The notes below the pieces were generated by a model. It was not told the DNA's origin and made no database searches. It saw nothing but the letters and a program-made list of their open reading frames with translations. The translations under genes were made by a program, and so were the position numbers. From Chromobacterium piscinae (GTDB taxonomy: Bacteria > Pseudomonadota > Gammaproteobacteria > Burkholderiales > Chromobacteriaceae): 49,381 nucleotides of DNA. The stretch covers positions 1-49,381 of the forward strand of contig NZ_JAJOHV010000032.1 in assembly GCF_021129175.1 (NCBI RefSeq), in the 5' to 3' direction. Positions 31,284 to 38,758 of the stretch are shown piece after piece (within the stretch, counting starts at the first letter, position 1; each line of letters opens with the position of its first letter).

Positions 31284-31802
31284 ATGGCGGAGGATAACGA
31301 TATCGCCGTGCAACCGATCCGCGGCGTGCAGCCGCGGCCGGCCGGCAACCACGAGCCATTCGCCGTTTCATACCGGACCGGCCAGCACGGCGGCAAGCCC
31401 GCGGGAGAAGACAGCGCCGACATAAGCCTCAGCCAGGGCGCGCAAGCCGCCGAGCTGCTGTTCAGCGCGGCCATGGATCAAATCTCCCGCTTGGCCGGCC
31501 TGGACATCGAACCGGTGCTGCCGCCGGAAAACGAGCTGACCGGCGGCAGCCACAGCCAGCGCCTGCTGCTGGGCATGGAAATCCTGCTGGAGCTTTATCG
31601 CCGGCAGCGCGCAGACCTATCCTCCCAGGCTATCCTGCAGGCGTTCGCTCCGCTGGCTCGCTCCGGGCTGGAGCGCGGCTATCAGGAAACCTGCCAGGTG
31701 CTGCGCCAGTTGAACGTTTATACGCCCGTTGTCGCCGACCAGCTGCAGGGCCTGCTTTTGCTGACCCAGCAGTTGTTCGAGGAACGGCTGCTGGCTGTCT
31801 AG
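31284..31802 (+). CDS. Second DUF5610-like protein
   Basis: A 172-residue protein whose C-terminal half aligns with the upstream DUF5610 protein: QRLLLGMEILLELYRRQRADLS, FAPLARSGLERGYQETCQVLRQL and LLLLTQQLFEERLLA correspond in order and spacing to the upstream GATSMFALYQQQHPELS, FVNLIRQGFEQGYGEATDILKSL and KTKDLVEKGLDAF. The N-terminal part is unrelated and polar. CGGGAGACGGCG precedes the ATG. This is a tandem duplication that has diverged strongly. Function unknown. Confidence 0.78.
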   Translation: MAEDNDIAVQPIRGVQPRPAGNHEPFAVSYRTGQHGGKPAGEDSADISLSQGAQAAELLFSAAMDQISRLAGLDIEPVLPPENELTGGSHSQRLLLGMEILLELYRRQRADLSSQAILQAFAPLARSGLERGYQETCQVLRQLNVYTPVVADQLQGLLLLTQQLFEERLLAV

Positions 31803-31845
31803 CCCCACCTCTCGAAAAAGCCGCAGGCCTCCGGCGGTAATGAAT

Positions 31846-32811
31846 TTACGGTTTTCTCTGGTCGCGAAACAGCTTCCAGGCCAGCTCCGCCGACTCCACA
31901 TCGCCATTCTGATGCCCCAGCAGATGCGTGTATAACGCGCCGACCCGGTGGGCAACGCTGGGTTCGACATGGCCGCCGCCGCTGATGGTCAGCAGCAGCA
32001 CCCTGCGCCCCGGCCCCCCTTCTCCCCATTGCGTCAGCGTGGCTCGGGTCGGGTCATCGGCATTCGCATGCGGCAGCTGCGCGGTGACATGCGGGATGTC
32101 CGGCAGATCATCCAGCCGGCGCCAGAATGCCGCGCTGTCCGCCACCGGCATCACGTCGCCCCTTCCCTTGCTATCGAACAGGCTGACCGGGCCGCCGGTA
32201 TAGGGCACCACCGGGTCTGCGGTGCCGGCGATGATCAGCGCGGATAAAGGATGACTGGGCGCGGCGCAACCGCTATTGCGCGCCATCGACGCGCCAACCG
32301 TGGCAAAGGCGGCTAGACGATCGCCCAACTCGCTGGCCAGACGGAAAACCATCATGCCGCCATTCGACATGCCCATGGCGTAGATACGTGCCGGATCGGC
32401 ACCGCGCTCTGTCACTTCGCGCCGGATGATGGCGGCGACCAGGCCGACATCGTCGGTCGGCGGATTCTTGGCGGCGTCGGCCCGGCAATCATGCCAACCC
32501 TGTTCACCGTCGCCGCCACGCGCGCCGTCGGGAACCGCCAGCAGCAAGCCTTCGCGGTCGGCGATCTCCATCCACTGCGACAATGGCGCCGCTCCCGCCC
32601 CCAAGCCCAGCAACTGGCGTGCAGAACCGCCGTGGCCATGCAGCAGAATCACCAAGGGACGCTTGCCTGCCGGCAAGGGATTCGGCGTCGCAAGCAGATA
32701 ATCGCGCGGACCTTCCGGACGCTGAGTCCGCATCGACGCCACCTCCGCGCCCAGCGAAGCGGCGGCGGCCAAAGCGACCGCACCGCCGCAGAACCACGTT
32801 TTCCAATCCAT
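31846..32811 (-). CDS. Secreted alpha/beta hydrolase, PHB depolymerase/LpqC-like esterase
   Basis: A 321-residue esterase of the polyhydroxybutyrate depolymerase / feruloyl esterase-like family. An N-terminal signal-like segment (CGGAVALAAAASLGAEVAS) suggests export. The oxyanion region LVILLHGHGGSARQL lies near residue 55, the nucleophile elbow GMSNGGMM near residue 150, an aspartate in IIAGTADPVVPYTGG, and the histidine in SGGGHVEPS near residue 285 complete the catalytic triad. I chose the ATG at 32811 because GGGAGG precedes it and the signal starts there. The substrate, polyester or ester, is not known. Confidence 0.85.
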   Translation of the reverse strand: MDWKTWFCGGAVALAAAASLGAEVASMRTQRPEGPRDYLLATPNPLPAGKRPLVILLHGHGGSARQLLGLGAGAAPLSQWMEIADREGLLLAVPDGARGGDGEQGWHDCRADAAKNPPTDDVGLVAAIIRREVTERGADPARIYAMGMSNGGMMVFRLASELGDRLAAFATVGASMARNSGCAAPSHPLSALIIAGTADPVVPYTGGPVSLFDSKGRGDVMPVADSAAFWRRLDDLPDIPHVTAQLPHANADDPTRATLTQWGEGGPGRRVLLLTISGGGHVEPSVAHRVGALYTHLLGHQNGDVESAELAWKLFRDQRKP

Positions 32812-32930
32812 CGCCGCCTCCCAGGCCCGCCGGCCCCTCTCGCCATGATTTCGTTCTATCACCCGCTCAGGCTTCCGGCCAGCGCCATACCAGCCTGCCA
32901 GGCCGGGAGCCCGCGGCGGCAGAAAACAAA

Positions 32931-32952
32931 AAAGCGGACCGAAGTCCGCTTT
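32931..32952 (-). terminator. Terminator of the YecA-like gene
   Basis: A stem AAAGCGGAC / GTCCGCTTT with a CGAA loop; on the minus strand it ends in a run of six T. It lies just downstream of the SEC-C gene. Confidence 0.85.
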
Positions 32953-32974
32953 TTCCATGGCACTGACTGCCGCC

Positions 32975-33655
32975 TCAGTTGGCCCCGCAGCAGGCCTTGT
33001 ATTTCTTGCCGCTGCCGCACGGGCACTGATCATTGCGGCCCACCTTGTCGCCTTCGCGACGAACGGTGGTGGGCGCCTGGTCCTTGGCGCGCCAGTAGGC
33101 GAACACCGCGGCCAGCGCGTCGCTCAGCTCGCCTTTGTAGCCATCGACTTCTTCGTCAGTGAAAGTCAGCAGATCTTCGCCGCCGTCCTCGTCCTCGAAA
33201 GCGCCGCCCAACACCAGCATCGGCATCATCAGGCTTTCAAATCCCTCATCCTCTTCCGCCACTTCGAACCAGTCGGTGTCGACCAGATCCAGCGCGTACA
33301 GGTAGGCGTTGGCCCACGGCCAGTAATCCGGCTCGCCTTCTTCGCCGCTGTCTTCTTCGGCATAAAGGATCAGGTCCAGTTCCTCGCCCGCGGCCAGCGC
33401 GTCGCGGGTGGCGTCGAACAGTTTCTGCAGCAGGGCCTTCAGCTCGACTTCGTCAGCCTGGTTTTCGAAAGCCGGCGCGTCGCCCAGCACTTCCGGCAGC
33501 CAGAAGTCAGTGTCCACCGCGTCCGGACCGCTTACCAGGGCGGAGAAGAAGCCCTGCACCTCGTCCGGGCGCATGGTGCTGCCGCTGGCCGACAGTGGGG
33601 TCAGCAGGGTTTCGAGACGGGTCAGGTCTGCATCGTTGAAAACGGTTGCGGTCAT
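32975..33655 (-). CDS. YecA/UPF0149 family protein with C-terminal SEC-C zinc motif
   Basis: A 226-residue protein. The N-terminal YecA/YgfB domain contains [12 protein letters not shown] and [16 protein letters not shown]. The middle is highly acidic ([31 protein letters not shown]). The tail [19 protein letters not shown] is a complete SEC-C motif with zinc ligands C-x-C and CC, as at the SecA C-terminus, where it contacts SecB or ribosomes. The ATG at 33655 begins the domain directly. YecA proteins have been linked to SecA and ribosomes. Its own terminator follows. Confidence 0.88.
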   Translation of the reverse strand: MTATVFNDADLTRLETLLTPLSASGSTMRPDEVQGFFSALVSGPDAVDTDFWLPEVLGDAPAFENQADEVELKALLQKLFDATRDALAAGEELDLILYAEEDSGEEGEPDYWPWANAYLYALDLVDTDWFEVAEEDEGFESLMMPMLVLGGAFEDEDGGEDLLTFTDEEVDGYKGELSDALAAVFAYWRAKDQAPTTVRREGDKVGRNDQCPCGSGKKYKACCGAN

Positions 33656-33748
33656 GGTGTGATTCCTCTGGATGTATCTGGTCTGGCGGCATTGTAAGCC
33701 AAAAGCGCTGCGGCGGCCTCGCATTTCGACTAGCGTTCTTGTCCTCGA

Positions 33749-33886
33749 TCAGGCCATCCAGGCGCCGCTCAGGTCCAGTTTTTCCACCATCCTTCGCCGC
33801 ACCAGCTACTTCTGCATCTTGCCGGTGACGATCATCAGAAAACCAGCGATGAACTTGATGTACCGCGGGATATTGCAATAGGCGAT
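33749..33886 (-). pseudogene. C-terminal remnant of an acyl-CoA synthetase
   Basis: On the minus strand the frame reads IAYCNIPRYIKFIAGFLMI, then VTGKMQK, an in-frame TAG, and LVRRRMVEKLDL before a TGA. This matches the C-terminal end of AMP-forming acyl-CoA synthetases (IPRYI-F-V-x-x-FPMTVTGKIQK followed by MRE). A TAG precedes the fragment, another interrupts it, and no A3/A5 motif or upstream N-terminal portion exists. It is a decayed stub. It lies upstream of the YecA-like gene. Confidence 0.75.
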
Positions 33887-34391
33887 CTACCCCTGGCAGA
33901 AAGAACAGGAACGATTTCACGCCGCGTCTTTGCGGCGCCCAGACAACTCGCATGCAAGCTCCCCGCGCAGGCATTGCATTTTGCTACCCACCGCCCTGGC
34001 AGCCCTCCTCAATGCCCCTGCGGCTTGCCAGAGAGGCAAAATTCTCTCCTATTGCGGCGCCGCTCTACTAACTATCCGACTCCAGCCGACACTCCCTGGT
34101 CGCCGCTTTTCCATATGTATTTTCTCCGCTACAGGAAAAATGACTTACTTATTAAAAACAATAACTTACATCAGTAAACATACCAACTTGAATGAGAAAA
34201 ACTAGATCCCATACTCAGGTGGCAGTAAAGCATTCGCTCTGGCAGTCATGTTGCGCCGATAGGCAGCCATCGGCAGTAAGAAACACCCATGCTCCACGTC
34301 TCCAGCCACATCAGGAAACCGAAGCCGGATATTTCGATATCAAATGTGACCGCTAACGAATCCTGATTGACTCTCTGATTTGGAGATTGAC
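33887..34391. other. AT-shifted intergenic stretch before the lectin gene
   Basis: About 500 bp without a gene I can support. The half nearest the lectin (about 34060-34380) is distinctly AT-richer than the surroundings. The lectin promoter should lie here, but I could not place it. Short open frames have no Shine-Dalgarno or family similarity. Confidence 0.55.
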
Positions 34392-34862
34392 ATGAAGAAA
34401 ACGACTCATTCCGTATTGATGGGCTTGGCCATACTTGGGAGCGCATCCCTGTTCAGCGTGGCCGCGCACGCCGCCACGGTGATCGGCCATGGCGGCAATT
34501 GCCTGGACGTCCGCGGAGGCGGCACGGCCAACGGCACCAATGTCCAGATGTGGCAATGCCAATCTGGAAACGGCAATCAGCAATGGATACTGAGCCAGGG
34601 AAGGATCATCTGGGCAGGAACCAACAAATGCCTGGATGTCTCAGGCGGGGGCACCGCCAACGGCACCAATGTCCAAATCTGGGACTGCCAGGCAGGCAAC
34701 CGCAACCAGCAATGGTCTACCGACTCCAACTTTCCCGGCAGGATTGTCTGGGTCGGTGGCAAATGCCTGGATGTCAGCGGCGGCGGGACCACGAACGGCA
34801 CCAACGTTCAGGTATGGGATTGCATGTCGGGCAACGATAATCAAGTATGGGTAGTGCGATAA
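34392..34862 (+). CDS. Secreted ricin B-type lectin, single beta-trefoil
   Basis: A 156-residue secreted carbohydrate-binding protein. The signal peptide MKKTTHSVLMGLAILGSASL continues to FSVAAHAA, with cleavage near residue 27. The mature part is three repeats of about 43 residues, each with a NCLDV/KCLDV motif, GGGTxNGTNVQ, a W-x-C element and a closing Q-x-W-like strand (NQQWIL, NQQWST, NQVWVV). This is one complete beta-trefoil with all three subdomains and nothing else. GGAG lies 6 nt before the ATG at 34392. Ricin-B modules bind galactose or GalNAc-type sugars. It is monocistronic with its own terminator. Confidence 0.9.
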   Translation: MKKTTHSVLMGLAILGSASLFSVAAHAATVIGHGGNCLDVRGGGTANGTNVQMWQCQSGNGNQQWILSQGRIIWAGTNKCLDVSGGGTANGTNVQIWDCQAGNRNQQWSTDSNFPGRIVWVGGKCLDVSGGGTTNGTNVQVWDCMSGNDNQVWVVR

Positions 34863-34919
34863 AGCGCTCAGAAGTCGTCAACGGCAGTCTGAGCTGCCGA
34901 ATACTCCTGTCCGCCAGAT

Positions 34920-34945
34920 GCGGGACGCCTTCTGGGGTCCCGCAT
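34920..34945 (+). terminator. Terminator after the lectin gene
   Basis: An 8-bp stem TGCGGGAC / GTCCCGCA with a 10-nt loop followed by TTCTT, about 60 bp past the stop codon. Confidence 0.65.
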
Positions 34946-35261
34946 TCTTAACGCGGTTCGAATGCCTAGCGCCTAGCTCAGGACAAGCAGCGCCTCCTGC
35001 ATCGACCAGCCCACTCGACAAAATCGCCGAGCAGTGCCTCTCTTCACGCGATGATCCGACACATAGACCGGAGCAGCTCGAAAACACGCCTTCAAGCAGC
35101 TACCAGAATCCACACATCTCGAATCCCTCAATACCTGTTGTATTGACCGGCCTCTCCTGGCGGAGCGCTCATTCCCCGTATCGATAATGACTGGCCCCAG
35201 CGCTTGCCTTGGCGGTTATACGGGATTGCAGCTCTTAAAATCTTGAAGGAAAAATTGACGG

Positions 35262-35275
35262 TTACGTAAACGTAA
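35262..35275. promoter_or_regulatory. Palindromic operator upstream of the MerR regulator
   Basis: TTACGT-AA-ACGTAA, a perfect 6-bp inverted repeat 60 bp before the merR start. MerR dimers bind such palindromes, and LiuR sites as I recall contain ACGT/ACGTAA elements. Autoregulation is the likely function. Confidence 0.6.
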
Positions 35276-35334
35276 ATCAAGCTCTCAGCAAGCCGCGTGA
35301 GAAAACCGCTACAATCGCGCCTGTAAGGAAATCT

Positions 35335-35727
35335 ATGAACCAAGCCGAACTTTTCACCATCTCCGACCTGGCGCGCGAATTCGACGTCACCCTGCGGACC
35401 ATCCGCTTCTACGAGGAACAAGGCCTGATCGAGCCCCGGCGCGACGGGCGCCAACGCCTGTTCACCCGCCGCGACCGCGCCCGGTTGAGACTGATCCTGC
35501 GCGGCAAGCGCATCGGCCTGTCGCTGGCGGAGATCCGCGAAATCATAGACATGTACCAGCTGGCCCACGACGAGGCCAGCCAGTCCCAGAAGCTGCTGGA
35601 CCTGCTGCTGGCCCGGCGCCGCCAGCTGGAAGAGCAGCGCCGCGACATCGACGCGGTGCTGGACGAGATCGGCGCGCTGGAAGCGCACTGCCGCGGCGTG
35701 ATCGCGGGCGGCGGCGCGGCGGCCTGA
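35335..35727 (+). CDS. MerR-family regulator, LiuR-like
   Basis: A 130-residue MerR regulator. The winged helix contains TISDLAREFDVTLRTIRFYEEQGLIEPRRDG near residues 8-38, followed by RLFTRRDRARLRLILRGKRIGLSLAEIREIIDMY. The rest is a coiled-coil dimerisation helix (LLDLLLARRRQLEEQRRDIDAVLDEIGALE) without the cysteines of metal-sensing members. The sequence is closest to LiuR, the regulator of branched-chain amino acid and acyl-CoA catabolism. No liu genes follow; a GNAT gene does. The acyl-CoA synthetase stub at 33749-33886 may be a relic of a former regulon. Confidence 0.87.
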   Translation: MNQAELFTISDLAREFDVTLRTIRFYEEQGLIEPRRDGRQRLFTRRDRARLRLILRGKRIGLSLAEIREIIDMYQLAHDEASQSQKLLDLLLARRRQLEEQRRDIDAVLDEIGALEAHCRGVIAGGGAAA

Positions 35728-35795
35728 CCCAACAGATTATTGCATTGGCATTTTCGCTTCGGCAGAATGATGGCCCCGATTCAGGAGATGCCGTC

Positions 35796-36332
35796 ATGCC
35801 CAGCCCATACACCGCCCCATACACGCTGCAACCGCTCACCCCCGAGCGCGCCGAGGCATTCTGGCAGTTGACGGACAGCGTGGCCAGAGAGCGGCGCTAC
35901 ATGCCATTTCTGGAAATCGCGCAAGCGGACTCGGCGGAATACGTGCGCAGCCAACTAGCCTGCCAGGCTCCTCACTTGCTGTTGCTGGACGGCAACCAGG
36001 TCGTCGGGTGGTGCGATGTCACCCTTCATCGCCTTCCCAGTTGTCAGCATGGCGGCACATTGGGCATGGGCTTGCTTCCCCGCTACCGCGGCATGGGCCT
36101 GGGCGGGTGGCTGCTGGAAAACACATTGCACTTAGCGGAACAGCGCGGCCTCCGCCGTCTGGAGCTGACCGTGCATGAAGATAATCTCAACGCGATCAAG
36201 CTTTATGAAAAGCATGGTTTCCAACTGGAAGGCCGCAAGCGCAACGCAGTACGCATCGATAGCCGCTATAAAAACGTCCTGATGATGGCTCGCTTGAGCG
36301 CCGACACCGCGCCAGGCAATCCTCGGCCCTGA
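35796..36332 (+). CDS. GNAT-family N-acetyltransferase
   Basis: A 178-residue acetyltransferase. The acetyl-CoA binding motif A is GTLGMGLLPRYRGMGLGGWLL near residues 85-108 (R-G-x-G-x-G type), followed by RRLELTVHEDNLNAIKLYEKHGFQLEG, the typical motif B of RimI-like and small-molecule GNATs. CAGGAG lies 11 nt before the ATG at 35796; the frame is open to 35745. The substrate is unknown. A strong hairpin follows the stop. Confidence 0.87.
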   Translation: MPSPYTAPYTLQPLTPERAEAFWQLTDSVARERRYMPFLEIAQADSAEYVRSQLACQAPHLLLLDGNQVVGWCDVTLHRLPSCQHGGTLGMGLLPRYRGMGLGGWLLENTLHLAEQRGLRRLELTVHEDNLNAIKLYEKHGFQLEGRKRNAVRIDSRYKNVLMMARLSADTAPGNPRP

Positions 36333-36342
36333 ATTCCCATAC

Positions 36343-36362
36343 CGTGGCGGCTTACCGCCACG
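36343..36362 (+). terminator. Hairpin after the GNAT gene
   Basis: An 8-bp perfect stem CGTGGCGG / CCGCCACG with a CTTA loop, 10 bp after the stop codon. The T-run is poor, so it may be a weak terminator. Confidence 0.55.
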
Positions 36363-36826
36363 ATCTCCGCCGGGTATCCTCTACCCGGATCAAGCTTCGC
36401 AGAAACTGTCCACCAGTATTTGTGGCATTCCAACGATCCCAATAGCAATCCGATTTCCGCACCAACATTAATAACAATGCCATTAATATTTCACTGCACT
36501 TCTATTTCCCCTGCGTCTGAAAAGTATCGATCCTTAGAACAAAACTAACACTTCCAATTAGCCTAGATAACATTACCAATAATTACATAACACTCCGCGC
36601 CTAACTATCGAAGAGATCATTCCTCCTCCAACATCACGCATCAAATCACGCCCCTCAGCTTCCAAACCATATCTTTCAATCACAAATCCAATAGAGAGTA
36701 AATTTTTCAGCCAATTTTTGGCTTATTTCAGCTAAAAATCCGGTATGAATTTAGCCAACGAGAAATGTAGCCTCTCGTTTTCCCATTAAAAACTTTCGAA
36801 AAATAAACCCAGAAATATACTAAAAA

Positions 36827-36873
36827 ACCTGTCCTAGATAACAGGTCACACCAAAGCAACGTGGTCGTATTAT
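36827..36873 (+). promoter_or_regulatory. lux-type box and class II promoter of the biosynthetic cluster
   Basis: ACCTGT-N8-ACAGGT (36827-36846) is a 20-bp lux-type box with perfect 6-bp arms, the spacing used by LuxR-family acyl-homoserine-lactone receptors. Its left half also fits the CTGNCC half-site that I recall for Chromobacterium CviR. A TATTAT -10 lies at 36868-36873. A start about 6-7 nt later puts the box centre at about -42.5, the class II activation position. The first gene of the cluster begins about 100 nt after that start. Confidence 0.75.
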
Positions 36874-36978
36874 TTTCGAAAAAATAAAATGGTAATTTCA
36901 TAAAAAATAAAATCAAACCCTTATCCGCATGATGCAATGCCAGAATAACGTTTAGTAGAACTGCAGGAGATTCGGAAA

Positions 36979-38715
36979 TTGCAGACCCACGCATCAATGA
37001 CGGACGCCATTCTATCTTCGCTGGAACATTCCCAGTCGGGCGTAGAGCGACACATCGCCATATTTGAGGAAAATGGCGAAGAAAAACGAATCTCCCATGC
37101 CGATCTGGCTCGGCGCGCGCTGGGCGTCGCCGCGGCCCTGCGCGAATTGGGCGCGTCGCGCAACGATCTCGTCATCCTGCCGCTGCCCGCCTCCATCGAC
37201 CACCTGCTGCTGCAAACTGGCTGCGCGCTGCTGGGCGCCCTGCCCTGTACCGCGCCGCTGCCGGGTCGGACACAAGCCGACTCTTCGCGCAACCAGATCC
37301 ATCTCGCCTGCCGGCTCTTCTCGCCGCGCCTGCTGATCGCGGCGCCGCCTCAGGCCGACATCCTGCGGCAGCAACTCGCCGGACTGCCGGTGCGCGTGCT
37401 CTCCACCATGGAGGTGGAGCTGGCAGCCGAGGCCGCCGGTTCAATCCAGCCTTTCCGCGCCAGCCCGAACGACGCCCACCACGTGCAACTGACCTCCGGC
37501 TCCACCGGCCGTCCCAAAGCCGTGGTGCTGAGCCACCGCAACGTCATCGACAATGTGCGCGGCATCGGCGGCATCGTCGGCTATGATCCGGCGCGCGGCG
37601 ACGCCTCCGCCAGCTGGTTGCCGCTCTACCACGACATGGGCCTGGTCACGCTGCTGTCCAATCTTTACTACCAGGCGCCGCTGCTGCTGATGCAGCCGTC
37701 CGGCTTCATCCGCAATCCGCTAGGCTGGCTCAAGCGCATCGCCTCCTTCGGCGCCACCACCACGGCCACGCCCACCTTCGGCCTGCAATACTGCGTGCGC
37801 CGCTACCGCGCCGCGTCCATGCAGGACGTCGATCTCTCCTGCCTGCGCAACATCTTCATCGGCGCCGAGCGGGTCGACCTGGCCTGCCTGCGGGAGTTTT
37901 CCCGGGTGTTCGAAGCGCACGGGCTATCCCGTTCCGCGCTGCAGCCGTGCTACGGCATGGCGGAAACCACGCTGGCCGCCACCATGCACGATGCCACCAC
38001 CGGTTACGACCGCCAGTCGTTTGCCTATTTGATTCCCGACCGGATCGATTCCGACGCCCTCGTCGCCGACACCGTCGCTCGCCCAGCCGACGCGCGGACG
38101 CGCGCCGCGGAAACGGTGCTGGCGATGGGCAAGCCGATTCCCGGCATGTCGCTGCGCGTGGTCGACGCCAACGGCGCCGAGGCCGCGGCCCGCAAGATCG
38201 GCGAGATCCAGCTGCGCGGCAGTTCGCTGATGTCCGGCTATCTTCCCGCGGAAGGGCAGAACGAGCCCTACCGGCCGGGCGAATGGTTCGCCACCGGCGA
38301 CCTGGGCTATCTCGCCGACGGCCAGCTGTTCGTGCTCGGCCGGCAGAAGGAAATCATCATCATCCGCGGCAGCAACTATTTTCCCCACGAAATAGAAGAC
38401 GCGCTGGCCGCCCATCCGCTGCTGGCAGGCGGCAACGCCATCGCCGCTACCGGCGTCTACGACGAAACCCAGGGCACCGAGAACCTGATCGCGATGATCG
38501 AGTTCGATCGCGAAGACCAGCAAACCGCGCTGCGGGCCGAACTGCAAGCCATGCTGCGCGAGCGCTTCGGCTTTGGCGCCCACGCCATCGTCTTCGTCGC
38601 CAACGGCAGCTTGCCGCGCACCACCAGCGGCAAGCTGCAAAGGCTGAAATGCCGTGGCCTCTACATCGAACAGGCCTTGCACGACGTGGATCAGGAAACC
38701 GCGACGACGGCCTGA
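36979..38715 (+). CDS. Fatty-acyl-AMP ligase (FAAL), first gene of the cluster
   Basis: A 578-residue adenylate-forming enzyme that activates a carboxylic acid and loads it on a carrier protein. The ATP loop is LTSGSTGRPKAVVLSHRN (about residues 171-188). WLPLYHDMGLVTLL and the CYGMAETTLA A5 motif are typical of fatty-acyl-AMP ligases. The hinge segment contains ATGDLGYLADGQLFVLGRQKEIIIIRGSNYFP-type features, split here as ATGDLGYL, VLGRQKE and RGSNYFPHEIE, and the C-terminal lysine lies in TTSGKLQRL. I start at TTG 36979 because AGGAGA lies 8 nt upstream; an in-frame ATG at 36997 lacks a Shine-Dalgarno. The carrier gene lies two genes downstream. Confidence 0.9.
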   Translation: MQTHASMTDAILSSLEHSQSGVERHIAIFEENGEEKRISHADLARRALGVAAALRELGASRNDLVILPLPASIDHLLLQTGCALLGALPCTAPLPGRTQADSSRNQIHLACRLFSPRLLIAAPPQADILRQQLAGLPVRVLSTMEVELAAEAAGSIQPFRASPNDAHHVQLTSGSTGRPKAVVLSHRNVIDNVRGIGGIVGYDPARGDASASWLPLYHDMGLVTLLSNLYYQAPLLLMQPSGFIRNPLGWLKRIASFGATTTATPTFGLQYCVRRYRAASMQDVDLSCLRNIFIGAERVDLACLREFSRVFEAHGLSRSALQPCYGMAETTLAATMHDATTGYDRQSFAYLIPDRIDSDALVADTVARPADARTRAAETVLAMGKPIPGMSLRVVDANGAEAAARKIGEIQLRGSSLMSGYLPAEGQNEPYRPGEWFATGDLGYLADGQLFVLGRQKEIIIIRGSNYFPHEIEDALAAHPLLAGGNAIAATGVYDETQGTENLIAMIEFDREDQQTALRAELQAMLRERFGFGAHAIVFVANGSLPRTTSGKLQRLKCRGLYIEQALHDVDQETATTA

Positions 38716-38758
38716 CGGCGGCCCCCGCGCCCTACCCTCACAATCAAACGGAAGCCCC

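Larger units (their letters stand above)
34863..35334. other. Intergenic region between the lectin and MerR genes
   Basis: 472 bp. It holds the lectin terminator, a palindromic operator near 35262, and a possible TACAAT -10 at 35310-35315 before the MerR gene. An 89-codon open frame (34918-35187) lacks a Shine-Dalgarno and any family resemblance, so I do not call it. Confidence 0.6.
36333..36978. other. AT-rich intergenic region before the biosynthetic cluster
   Basis: 646 bp. After the hairpin at 36343-36362 the sequence from about 36440 to 36975 is strikingly AT-rich, with A- and T-tracts, compared with the GC-rich genes either side. It contains the lux-type box and -10 listed below. No gene is credible; an 89-codon minus-strand frame (36728-36997) overlaps the cluster's first gene and shows no family features. 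Such AT-rich stretches are often bound by H-NS/MvaT-type silencers. Confidence 0.7.

Noticed and set aside
34918-35187. 89-codon plus-strand frame after the lectin
   Set aside because: It begins inside the lectin terminator, lacks a Shine-Dalgarno and resembles nothing.
36728-36997. 89-codon minus-strand frame in the AT-rich region
   Set aside because: No Shine-Dalgarno, no similarity, and it would run through the lux-type promoter and into the FAAL start.
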